Shown here piece after piece: positions 9,208 through 17,079 of a stretch of DNA of 64,000 nucleotides. A program made the translations under genes and the position numbers. Origin of the DNA: Candidatus Hydrogenedentota bacterium (GTDB lineage: Bacteria; Hydrogenedentota; Hydrogenedentia; Hydrogenedentales; SLHB01); assembly GCA_020849535.1 (NCBI GenBank), contig JADLGB010000216.1, positions 124,001-188,000 of the forward strand. The letters are read 5' to 3'. Under the pieces are notes generated by a model. It did not search any database, was not told where the DNA came from, and saw nothing but the letters and a program-made list of their open reading frames with translations. Each line of letters begins with the position of its first letter. Within the stretch, counting starts at the first letter, position 1.

Positions 9208-9495
9208 GGAGCACAGGCGAGGGCGCCTATGCCACACGTCTATCTTCGCTTCAATGTTCATTTGGAATTCACAGAGCCTTCATGTAGACGAAAGTCTACA
9301 AGATGGGAAACACAAACCAAGGCATGGCAAGCGCGTGTGGCATAGCCGCCCACGGCTGTGCTCTTTCCATCTTCGCTTCCGTCTTTGATTGGAATTCACA
9401 GAGTCTTCATGCAAACCAGAACCTGCAAGATGGGAAGCACAAACTAAGGCCGGGCAAGCGCGTGTGGGACAGGCGCCCTCGCCTGTCTCTTCATC
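9208..9495. repeat. Hairpin repeats and 127-bp tandem unit downstream of sigma fusion
   Basis: Three hairpins of the dispersed family lie here: 9212-9231 (inverted orientation, one mismatch), 9341-9360 (CATAGCCG/CGGCTGTG, loop CCCA) and 9468-9487 (GACAGGCG/CGCCTGTC, loop CCCT). The latter two end a direct duplication with period 127, beginning TTGGAATTCACAGAG at 9262 and 9389 and ending GCAAGCGCGTGTGG. The last hairpin stops 9 bp before the stop codon of the converging hydrolase gene, so it may act as a transcript end for either strand. No gene is seen in 9188-9496. Confidence 0.7.
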
Positions 9496-9496
9496 T

Positions 9497-10354
9497 TCAT
9501 GGCATTCGGCTTCGCGCTACAAGCCACTCCGTGATCACGCTCAGATATTCTTCCTTCCCATAGTCGTTGAACAATTCATGGTAGCCACCGTCGAAAAGCC
9601 GCACCGTCTTGTCCGCTGAACCTGCGCGCGCATGCAATACGCGGCTGCCTTCGGGGTCCGTCAGGCGATCATCCGTGCCATGCAGCACCAGGAGCGGCAC
9701 GGCAATCTGCTCCAAACAACCATCCAGCCGCCTCATGGCCTTCATCATCTCCAGACCTGTCCGCGCATTCATGCGCCCGAAGTAACGCAACGAATCCACG
9801 CGCATCGACTCCATGAAGGAAGTGTCGCGCGAAATTGCTTCCAAGTCGACGGGCTGGACGGGCAGGTATGGAAACACCCTTCCCAATACGCCCGCCAATG
9901 CGAGCAGCAGGGGAGAGACGTGTCCCGGAATCCTGAGCAAGCCACTGCTCAGAATGAGCCCATGAAGACCTGACTTGTCTTCCGCGGCGATGAGCGCGGC
10001 GATCAGCGCGCCCATGCTGTGTCCAAAGAGGACAAGCGGCGTAGCCGCAATCCGTTCCCTCACGCGCCCGAGGAACAGGCGCACATCGTCGAGGGCCTGT
10101 TCGTAGGAAGCCACATGCCCGCGCCGCCCCTCGGACTTGCCGTGTCCGCGCAGGTCGAGTGCATGGCAATTGAACCCATGCGTGTTCAGCAGCGCGGCCA
10201 CGTCTTGAAAGCATGCGGCGTGATGACCGAACCCATGCACGATGAGGACCGCAGCACGGGCGTCTCTGTCCGTTTCCCAGGCAAGTTCACGAAGGCGAAT
10301 GTCATCGGCGGTCTTGAAGTAGGTTTCCCGCGGAGAGGAATCAGGTTCGCTCAT
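9497..10354 (-). CDS. Alpha/beta hydrolase, monoacylglycerol-lipase-like
   Basis: A 285-residue serine hydrolase from the start codon at 10354 (MSEPDSSPRETYF). A longer in-frame start at 10480 would run deep into the upstream gene. The chosen ATG overlaps the stop of that gene (ATGA), a sign of translational coupling. The fold shows an oxyanion-side VLIVHGFGHHAACF, the nucleophile elbow VLFGHSMGALIAA, the acid in VLHGTDDRLTDPEG and the histidine in DGGYHELFND. This is the Hydrolase_4 / lysophospholipase group that cleaves monoglycerides or related esters. There is no signal peptide, so it is probably cytosolic or peripheral. The substrate is unknown. Confidence 0.9.
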   Translation of the reverse strand: MSEPDSSPRETYFKTADDIRLRELAWETDRDARAAVLIVHGFGHHAACFQDVAALLNTHGFNCHALDLRGHGKSEGRRGHVASYEQALDDVRLFLGRVRERIAATPLVLFGHSMGALIAALIAAEDKSGLHGLILSSGLLRIPGHVSPLLLALAGVLGRVFPYLPVQPVDLEAISRDTSFMESMRVDSLRYFGRMNARTGLEMMKAMRRLDGCLEQIAVPLLVLHGTDDRLTDPEGSRVLHARAGSADKTVRLFDGGYHELFNDYGKEEYLSVITEWLVARSRMP

Positions 10355-11565
10355 TGTGTACGGCTCGCATGTGAGATCAATGTTGCGAGGTCCAGCGCCC
10401 CCGGCGTGGGCACGTAGTTGAGATAGAACGTCACGATGCGATCCTTCACTTCCGGCATCACGCGCGCAGGTTCGAGCCAACCCTCCGGACTCGACGCCAG
10501 CGAGGGATTGGACTTCGGATCGCCGGTAACGCTTCCGAACAACACACCATCGCCCAACCGTGCGATCCCGTTCAGTACCGTAAGCGCGAAGCGCCGAATG
10601 TCTTCGTCATCGAAGACCTGCCCCTCCGACGCGAGCATGAAAGGAAAGGACGCCGTGAGCTGCCCGTGCGACGTGTCCTCGCCGTTCACGGCGGTGCGTT
10701 CCACAACGCCCGTCACCGGCTCATCGGGAAGCCAATAGGGCCAGTAGTAGGCGCCATCCACGCCGAGGCTCAAGCGATGTTTGACATAGCGGCCCATCCG
10801 CAGCGCGCGGTCGCGGTGCGCTTCATCGCCTGTGAGTTTCCACGCCACCCACAGGGCGCGTCCCATGGCACTGAGGCGGTTGCCTGGCAGGATCTTGCCC
10901 TCGAGAATGTTCTCCTGATTCTTGCCCACGTAATGCCCTTCATCTTCGCCGGGCCCGTTCCGCCACTGGCTGTCGTGGAACGCAAGCGTCTTGAGCGCCT
11001 CGGCGAGCAACTCCTGATAGCGGGGACTGTCCAGCGCGAGAACCTCCGGCGCATCCTTGAGCAGGAGCAGGCAATCGAAAATGGGGTAGAGGATCATCCC
11101 CGTGTGCACCGCGAACACGGCACGCCCGCGCTCCGCGTACTTGCCGGAACTCCACGCGGGAACCACTTCGCCGGTCCAAAGTGCGATGCCAGTTCGATCA
11201 TCCCGCGCCGCGAAGACGGCATCGATGCAACGAAGATTCGCCGCAAGGTACTTCGCGTCGTGCGTGTTCCGGAACATCTGATTGATGGCGATCATCGTAT
11301 ACGCGAGGCCCCATGCGATCCCGCCCTGATCGTTGCTGACCTTTCCCAACGCCTCGTCCAATGCCTCGCCGAGATAGAGCTGATCGAATCGTTGCGGTGT
11401 GGCATAATCCGCCAAAACCGGAACGGGCTCAACTTTGGGGAACTGCTCGTGAAACTTGGCGAGGTAGGCCGCATCCGCGTCCTCCTGAGCAACCCCCGCA
11501 TACGGCAGAAGAACCGCAATGCAGATTCCAAGCCACAACCTGAGTCTGATTGAACTGCCGATCAT
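10351..11565 (-). CDS. Secreted alpha/alpha-barrel protein, glycosidase-like, function unknown
   Basis: A 404-residue exported protein with the signal peptide IRLRLWLGICIAVLLPYAGVAQ. The mature part is rich in helices with repeated aromatic segments (GGIAWGLAYTMIAINQMF, AVFAVHTGMILYPIFDCLL, AMGRALWVAWKLTGDEAHRDRALRMGRYV), the look of an alpha/alpha toroid as in unsaturated glycuronyl hydrolases and epimerases. I cannot assign it to one glycoside hydrolase family, nor identify the catalytic acids. Its stop overlaps the start of the following alpha/beta hydrolase gene, so the two are made together. A secreted sugar- or uronate-active enzyme is the best guess. Confidence 0.75.
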   Translation of the reverse strand: MIGSSIRLRLWLGICIAVLLPYAGVAQEDADAAYLAKFHEQFPKVEPVPVLADYATPQRFDQLYLGEALDEALGKVSNDQGGIAWGLAYTMIAINQMFRNTHDAKYLAANLRCIDAVFAARDDRTGIALWTGEVVPAWSSGKYAERGRAVFAVHTGMILYPIFDCLLLLKDAPEVLALDSPRYQELLAEALKTLAFHDSQWRNGPGEDEGHYVGKNQENILEGKILPGNRLSAMGRALWVAWKLTGDEAHRDRALRMGRYVKHRLSLGVDGAYYWPYWLPDEPVTGVVERTAVNGEDTSHGQLTASFPFMLASEGQVFDDEDIRRFALTVLNGIARLGDGVLFGSVTGDPKSNPSLASSPEGWLEPARVMPEVKDRIVTFYLNYVPTPGALDLATLISHASRTQ

Positions 11566-12146
11566 GAGCGTGGGTCTCCTATATTACTCACTTGCAGAAT
11601 CCTGAATGCTTGTCGCACTTGAGGGTACCGAGTTCTCGGATGTTACTTCCCGTGTGTTTTCGGATCGATTCCGAGTTCTTGCCGCTTCTCCTGGAGACTG
11701 GGCTCGGCGAAAAAGTCCCGCTAGAGACGACAGGCAATAGCCCAGTGATTCATCGCTGGGTCAGCGGGACCCCATCTTTAGCAAGCCCCGGCAGGGGCGA
11801 AAGAATCCATACGAACTCCAGCACAACGTATTTCACGTCGTGCTTCTCATGCAAATCCTCCAACCTTTCCTTGAATGCCGTCTTCCGATGATACCTGGCC
11901 TGCTCTGTCGTCCCTGGCGGGACTCGTCTTCTGGTTTGGCCAAGCTACCCAGCGATAAATCGCTGGGCTATTATCTTTCGCCCTTACGGGCTGAAATCAT
12001 CCATGAACGCGGCGCGGATGGAAACATGCGTCTTCCGGTCACTTCGCGACGTTGTGCGGCTGAAGAATTCGGTACTCCCGTTGTCGCAGTTTTGTCTCAT
12101 TTAACTGCCGAATTTAGGACTGGTCCATGTGCTGGCACCAGAACAA
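11566..12146. other. Non-coding spacer with an inverted pair of palindromes
   Basis: No convincing gene is seen. Two 23-nt palindromic sequences, at 11739-11761 (AGCCCAGTGATTCATCGCTG plus GGT) and 11947-11969, are reverse complements of each other with two mismatches. Each also folds on itself (CCCAGCGAT/ATCGCTGGG). Nearby GGGGCGAAAGAATC and its near-complement GATTATTT-type flanks suggest the pair belongs to one dispersed repeat. The following 154-bp element begins at 12147. Confidence 0.6.
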
Positions 12147-12300
12147 GACACAGGCGAGGGCGCCTGTGCCACACGTCTGTCTACCGCTCCTCTCTCTTCG
12201 GAGATTCTTGAAGTCCTCGCGCAACCAAGGACAGCAAGATAGGACGTATTCCTACAGGCATGGCAAGCGCGTGTGGCACAGGCGCCCTCGCCTGTGTCTT
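12147..12300. repeat. 154-bp composite element, copy 2
   Basis: This copy is about 93-94 percent identical to 6051-6204, with the same length and no gaps. Terminal hairpins are CACAGGCG/CGCCTGTG at 12149-12168 (loop AGGG) and 12277-12296 (loop CCCT). Where copy 1 has G...C closing its left hairpin, this copy has C...G, so the pair changed together. The remaining bases to the next gene at 12421 hold nothing recognisable. Confidence 0.75.
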
Positions 12301-12420
12301 TGTCGCTTGCTCTGCCTCGGCTTCGGCTTGCCATTTCCTGCACCTCTTTCTTGAATCAGCGTAATCGGTAGAATCCGTGGATGAACTTCTTCGTTTGGTT
12401 GCGGCCTTGGCCGCGCTGTG

Positions 12421-14001
12421 TTACTTCATCTTGGATAGGGCAAGAATCTCATCGGAATCCAGCAGGCGCCCATAGATGCGCAGATCCCTCATGCCCCCGT
12501 TGAAATAGTCGTGCGTGCCGAAACCGATGCGGAGCGGCTGCTCGTTCGAGACATCGAGCACCCCGTCCTCGATCATGCGCGAGGTGGCCGCCTGTTTCCC
12601 GCCGACATACAAAGCCAGTTGCCCCTTCCCACGCACCGCCGCGATGTGACACCAGCCCGGCGCAATGGCGTGGTCGTGCGTTACGCAACAGCCCGCCTCC
12701 ATCGAATACACGCGTCCCGCCGGTAGCGTGCCGCAAAAGAGCTTGCCTTGATACACAGCCATGGACCAAGCCCGTCGGTACCGCACGTCCGGCGTTGTGT
12801 CGAGTTGCCCCGTGCGGGTCCAGGACCCATCTCCATCGTAGCGATAGACCTCCGCCAGCGGCAGTGTGCCTCCGTAGAGCTTGCCGTTGTACACGGCCAT
12901 CGCCATGACTTCTTCTTCCTGCCCCAACCTCCCGGTATCCTCCCAGCCCATCTCTCCGTCGTAGCGGAAGACGCGGCCTCCCGGCCAGGTGCCCACGTAC
13001 ATCTCACCATGGTGCTGCGCGAACGAATAGGTCTGCGTCACTCCAGCGGGTGTGCCGCAATCTACCCACTCATCGCCACCGCCATAGCGGTAGACCCCAG
13101 CGTGCTCGACATCATAGCCGCTACCGTACAGGTAGCCCCGGTGAACGGTCATCGCCGCGATGCGCCCGCTCAGTTGGCCGCATGGTTGCCAGTTCTGCCC
13201 ACCTTCATAGCGGTACACGCCTGCGGGCTTGTACATGGAAGAAGCGTACAATTGACCCCGATACACCGTCAGCCCGAAAATCGCCTCCGGGTTGGGAAGC
13301 ACCCCACACGACGCCCACTGCGTCCCGCCTTCGTAGCGAAACACCTCGCCACCAGGCGTCTCATTCTCGGATTCCGCGATCGACGACCCGCTCGACCGGT
13401 AGTGCGATGCCGCGGCATAAAGATGTCCCTCGTGTACCGCCAGGGATGTCACCGCGTTGCACGCGGCGGGCGCGCCACAATCAACCCATTGCGCCTCGCC
13501 CGCATAGCGATACACGTGACCCGCCTCGGTCTTGCCGGTCTCAAATGTCCCTGCATAGAGGTCCCCCTGGTGCACGCAGAGCGCCCACACCATGATGCTG
13601 TTGCCGGGCCGCCCGCAGTCGCGCCACTCCGACGGGGCTGTGCCCGCGTCGATACCAAAGAACAGGTTCCGGTGGTTGGCTTGGCTTGAAGTGACGCCCG
13701 CGAAGTTCATGAGGGTGAAATTGATCCCCCGGCGGGAACTGGGATCGAACTTGGACACAATGTCCCCCAGAACATGGTCCAGGGTGGGAGCCGTGTGCAG
13801 CCATCCGGCTATGGAGAACTCGCGGCTTCCCCCCAGGATCTCCTGCGAGTTGGGCACCTCCACCACCGAATTGCGACCGTCAAACCACGCCGCGCCATCG
13901 CGAAACACGACCCCGCGGGTGTCTCCCGGGTATCTGCCGAGCACGTCATGCGCGTCAGTCACTAGGGGCCAATGCGCTTGCAGTCCTTGGTCCACGTTCA
14001 T
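12421..14001 (-). CDS. LamG-type lectin domain interrupted by a beta-propeller
   Basis: A 526-residue protein. Residues about 5-115 read as the first half of a concanavalin/LamG_3 domain (GLQAHWPLVTDAHDVLG, FSIAGWLHTA, DIVSKFDP). From about 128 to 440 there are six to seven repeats of the type VYRYEGGQNWQPCGQL / MTVHRGYLYGS, typical of Kelch-like or sialidase-like propeller blades. After that the LamG fold resumes (GWCHIAAVRGKGQLALYVGG, MRDLRIYGRLLDSDEILAL). The propeller is therefore nested inside the lectin domain. No signal peptide is visible; GAGG precedes ATG 14001. The likely role is carbohydrate or surface binding. No catalytic residues can be named, and no partner gene is adjacent on the same strand. 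Confidence 0.8.
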   Translation of the reverse strand: MNVDQGLQAHWPLVTDAHDVLGRYPGDTRGVVFRDGAAWFDGRNSVVEVPNSQEILGGSREFSIAGWLHTAPTLDHVLGDIVSKFDPSSRRGINFTLMNFAGVTSSQANHRNLFFGIDAGTAPSEWRDCGRPGNSIMVWALCVHQGDLYAGTFETGKTEAGHVYRYAGEAQWVDCGAPAACNAVTSLAVHEGHLYAAASHYRSSGSSIAESENETPGGEVFRYEGGTQWASCGVLPNPEAIFGLTVYRGQLYASSMYKPAGVYRYEGGQNWQPCGQLSGRIAAMTVHRGYLYGSGYDVEHAGVYRYGGGDEWVDCGTPAGVTQTYSFAQHHGEMYVGTWPGGRVFRYDGEMGWEDTGRLGQEEEVMAMAVYNGKLYGGTLPLAEVYRYDGDGSWTRTGQLDTTPDVRYRRAWSMAVYQGKLFCGTLPAGRVYSMEAGCCVTHDHAIAPGWCHIAAVRGKGQLALYVGGKQAATSRMIEDGVLDVSNEQPLRIGFGTHDYFNGGMRDLRIYGRLLDSDEILALSKMK

Positions 14002-14093
14002 ACGGTACCTCTACGTGCAGACTCTGCAATGTTGAAGGCCAGTGTTCGGGGAAACTGCATCACGCTACCACGAATTTGAGACCGGTTCTACTG

Positions 14094-14099
14094 TATAAT
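14094..14099 (+). promoter_or_regulatory. Perfect -10 hexamer upstream of the acyltransferase gene
   Basis: TATAAT lies 46 bp before ATG 14145 in the divergent gap between the LamG gene and the acyltransferase. A correctly spaced -35 is not obvious (TTGAGA at 14076 is only 12 bp away). It is a candidate only. Confidence 0.3.
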
Positions 14100-14144
14100 T
14101 GTCCGCGTATCTGCCTGAAGCCACCCGAACGGAAGGAGTCGAGC

Positions 14145-14744
14145 ATGCGAAAGCTCGTGAAGAAGTACATCAACTGGCAAAACTCGCGCAAGTTCGCCAA
14201 GGTCGGTCAGCGCTGCCGTTTCTACGGCACCGACATCGAAGTCGAAGGCCACGTAGAGGTTGGAGACAACGTCCACATCCGCGACCATTGCATCTTCCGC
14301 ACCCGCAAGGACGGCAAGATAATCTTCAAGGACCGGAGCATGGTCAGTTGGTATGTCATCATTGAAAGCTCGTCACTGGTCGAGATCGGCGAGAACGCCG
14401 GCCTTGCCGAACACGTCATCATCCGCGATGGCACCCACCTCATTTACGGGACCAAGGAGCACTGGCGCTTCACCCCCCACATCATCAAACCCACCATCAT
14501 CGGGGCCAACGCCTGGATCGGCAGCCGCGCTTATATCTCCTACGGCGTGACCATAGGGGAGGGGGCCGTCGTCGGTGTTGGGAGCATTGTCACAAAAGAC
14601 ATCGGCCCCTACGAAGTGTGGGCCGGCGCCCCCGCAAAGTACGTCGCCCACCGCACGGATGACGTGCCGCCGCAGAAACTTGCCGAGGCCGAAGAGCTTC
14701 TGAAGATCCAGGGGATCCGCCACGACCGCCGGGAAGACTATTAA
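14145..14744 (+). CDS. Left-handed beta-helix (hexapeptide repeat) acyltransferase
   Basis: A 199-residue protein starting at ATG 14145, directly after GGAAGGAG. Hexapeptide-type repeats run through it (VEGHVEVGDNVHIRDHCIF, IGANAWIGSRAYISYGVTIG, GAVVGVGSIVTKDIGPYEVW), ending in AGAPAKYV, the signature of CysE/LacA/WbbJ-type sugar O-acetyltransferases. It probably transfers an acetyl group from acetyl-CoA to a cell-surface sugar in the cytosol. It is divergent from the LamG gene and followed by a 500-bp gap, so it seems to be a single-gene unit. The acceptor is unknown. Confidence 0.9.
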   Translation: MRKLVKKYINWQNSRKFAKVGQRCRFYGTDIEVEGHVEVGDNVHIRDHCIFRTRKDGKIIFKDRSMVSWYVIIESSSLVEIGENAGLAEHVIIRDGTHLIYGTKEHWRFTPHIIKPTIIGANAWIGSRAYISYGVTIGEGAVVGVGSIVTKDIGPYEVWAGAPAKYVAHRTDDVPPQKLAEAEELLKIQGIRHDRREDY

Positions 14745-15248
14745 CGGACGGAGACCGGGCTTATTCCAGCCGGGGTACGCGAGAACCGTCAGGTGTTTCC
14801 GGCAGCGTGAGGGCGCGTGTCAGACCCGGCCCAACCCTCTTGTCCCCTCTCCGAATTCCGAGGCCGGCCGGTTGGATCCCCCGGTATTCCACGGCCCGGG
14901 CGTTGTGCCACGCCTGGCCGTAATTCGCCTCGATTGCGGCACGGCGTGGCCTTCCCGAACTCGCGTCCGTCCAACCGGATTACCCTGCTTCCCGGAGGAA
15001 TCAGGACGGGTTCAGAACAGGCTAGCGAATATCTAGCAAAGAAACTGTATAATGGATAGTGGGGTAGGGAAATTGTGATGTCCAATGTGCTAGGGCTCAG
15101 TCTCTCCAATCAACATCATATTCCGAATGAGTCCGGACCAAATGGTCCGTGCCAAGTCATGCCTGATTGTCGGAAAGCCCTCAAGTTCATTGGGCGATGC
15201 CGAAGGCGTGCCCGTGCAATATGCGTGGAGCCTCAATTTGCCATGTGA
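14745..15248. other. Gene-poor spacer with candidate -10 element
   Basis: No gene is seen. A second TATAAT (15048-15053, in the context CTGTATAATGG, like the one at 14094) lies about 200 bp upstream of the HDOD gene. CCGGTTGGATCC near 14868 and TCCAACCGGATT near 14969 are roughly complementary and could form a long imperfect hairpin. Confidence 0.35.
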
Positions 15249-16748
15249 ATGAGCTGGGAAGACAATCGTATGAAACCCCCTCACGAAGAGCGAAAGCAGG
15301 GTCCATCGGCCGGAGTCCGGGGCCACGGCGGAGAACGCATGCCCGCCCCTCCCCGTACCCTCACCCAGGGTCAGTCCAACGAAATGGCCAAGCGGCGTAT
15401 CGGAGAACTGCTGGTTGAGGCGGGCTTGGTTCAGGTTGGGCAACTTCAGGAAGGGCTCGCCTTGCAGTCCGTCAGAGGCGGCAAAATTGTGGAGACGCTC
15501 ATCCTCCTCGGCCACCTCAACGCCGACGAATTCCTCTCCTTTGTGGCGCGACAGCCGGGCGTCGCCAGCATAGACCTCTCCAAATACTTCATCCCGCGCG
15601 ACGTAAGGGAATTGATTCCCCGGGATATGGCCATCAAACATGAGATCGTTCCGATCGACCGGCTGGGCCATCTACTCACGGTCGCCATGGCGTGTCCCCT
15701 CGATTCTGCCACCGTGCGGGATATTGCGCTGCGGACGGGCTTACAGGTGAAGCCCCTGTTGTGCGCTGCGTCCGATATTCGAGTCGCTATCGACCGGTAC
15801 TACTCGGTCGATGACGTGGACCTTCCCGATGCGCAGGTGGTGGAACCAGGTGAGGGGGGCCTGGATGCCTCCTTCAAGCTCTCGAATGTCGCCCGATTGA
15901 TCCGGCAGATTGATTCGCTGCCCGCCTTGCCCGAGACGGTGCGCCGCGTCCAGGAGGCAACGCTGAACCCGCTGACCTCCGTGCGCGACCTGTCGGACAT
16001 CATCGTGTTCGACCCGCCCATCGCGGCCAAGGTCCTGAGCGTGGCGAACTCCGCGGCCTACGGGTTTCCGCATCGTATCGACGATGTGACGCTCGCCGTG
16101 TCCCTCCTGGGGTTGCATGAAACCTACTCAATCGTCCTTTCGGTTGCGGTCATCAACGTGTTTGACAAATCGAAAACGTTTGACTACCGGGCCTTCTGGC
16201 TATCCTCAATCTGCTGTGCTGCAGCGACGCGCATCGTCGCCAAGGCAAGCGGACGCTCAAGCATGACTGGCCTGTTTTCCGCAGGGTTGCTGCATGATAT
16301 CGGACGGCTCGTGCTTGCCGAGGTCGTGCCTGACGTTTATGGCCTGCTCGACCAGAGCCTCACCGATGAGAAACTGCTGGCCGCCGAAGAGACTCTTTTA
16401 AGCCTTTCCCACATGGAGGCCGGCTATCTGCTCGCGGAACACTGGGGGCTGCCCATCGAGATCGCGGAACCCATCCGCTTTCATCATCGTCCCAACCTCG
16501 CCGTCGAGGCTAAGGAGAATGTCGCCATCGTCGCCGTCGCCGTAGGACTCGCTGAGGCTACGGGAGAGACCGTCGATGATAACCGCGAAGTACTGGCCCG
16601 GCTCGAGACTCCCCTGCGCATGCTGGGGCTCGATAAGGAAGCCGCTGAGGCGGTATTGGCCGCCTACCTGGCACTGCGCGATAATTGCATCCACGATACC
16701 CTGTTGCTCGCGCTTAATGTGAGCAACAAGCCCTGCAGCCTGTCATGA
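15249..16748 (+). CDS. GspE N-terminal (MshEN-like) domain fused to HDOD domain
   Basis: A 499-residue cytosolic protein. A low-complexity N-terminus of about 45 residues is followed by a GspE/PilB N-terminal domain (about 46-185; KRRIGELLVEAGLVQVGQLQ, then HEIVPIDRLGHLLTVAMACP), which in MshE-type proteins binds cyclic-di-GMP. An HDOD domain fills about 212-430 (IDSLPALPETVRRVQEA, VLSVANSAAYGFPHRIDDV), with an HD pair kept at LLHDIGRLVL (about 349-350). HDOD proteins act as signalling scaffolds. The motor ATPase part of GspE is absent. ATG 15249, 15270 and 15384 are all possible starts because none has a clear ribosome site; only the third begins exactly at the conserved domain. Confidence 0.88.
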   Translation: MSWEDNRMKPPHEERKQGPSAGVRGHGGERMPAPPRTLTQGQSNEMAKRRIGELLVEAGLVQVGQLQEGLALQSVRGGKIVETLILLGHLNADEFLSFVARQPGVASIDLSKYFIPRDVRELIPRDMAIKHEIVPIDRLGHLLTVAMACPLDSATVRDIALRTGLQVKPLLCAASDIRVAIDRYYSVDDVDLPDAQVVEPGEGGLDASFKLSNVARLIRQIDSLPALPETVRRVQEATLNPLTSVRDLSDIIVFDPPIAAKVLSVANSAAYGFPHRIDDVTLAVSLLGLHETYSIVLSVAVINVFDKSKTFDYRAFWLSSICCAAATRIVAKASGRSSMTGLFSAGLLHDIGRLVLAEVVPDVYGLLDQSLTDEKLLAAEETLLSLSHMEAGYLLAEHWGLPIEIAEPIRFHHRPNLAVEAKENVAIVAVAVGLAEATGETVDDNREVLARLETPLRMLGLDKEAAEAVLAAYLALRDNCIHDTLLLALNVSNKPCSLS

Positions 16749-16825
16749 TGCGCAGCTCTGCCGCTTTCAGGAAGATGTGGGGTGAATCCAAGACGTCGGA
16801 AAACCGCAGCTCGGCGGAACCCGGA

Positions 16826-17053
16826 TCATCCCCGGAAGCGGGACAGGAGATAGAGCAGCGCGGACAGAATGACGCTGACCACGATTGAGGTAGTGATGGG
16901 GAAGAAGAATCTGAGACTATCCCGTTCGATGCGGATGTCGCCGGGGAGGCGGCCCAACCCGAAGTAGCCGAACCGCGAACCGAAATAGAGGAGGATACCG
17001 AAGAGCGCCAGACCGATGCCCGCGAGAATCAAGACCTTTGCGACGGAGTCCAT
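16826..17053 (-). CDS. DUF2905-type small membrane protein
   Basis: A 75-residue protein from ATG 17053. An upstream in-frame start at 17218 would only overlap the amidohydrolase gene. Two hydrophobic helices (VLILAGIGLALFGILLYFG and ITTSIVVSVILSALLYLLS) flank the conserved segment YFGLGRLPGDIRIERDSLRF, which matches the widespread DUF2905 family of inner-membrane proteins of unknown function. It begins 26 bp after the stop of the M20 amidohydrolase gene and is probably read with it. Confidence 0.88.
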   Translation of the reverse strand: MDSVAKVLILAGIGLALFGILLYFGSRFGYFGLGRLPGDIRIERDSLRFFFPITTSIVVSVILSALLYLLSRFRG

Positions 17054-17079
17054 AGCTGCATCCTGAAAAGCCCGCGGCT

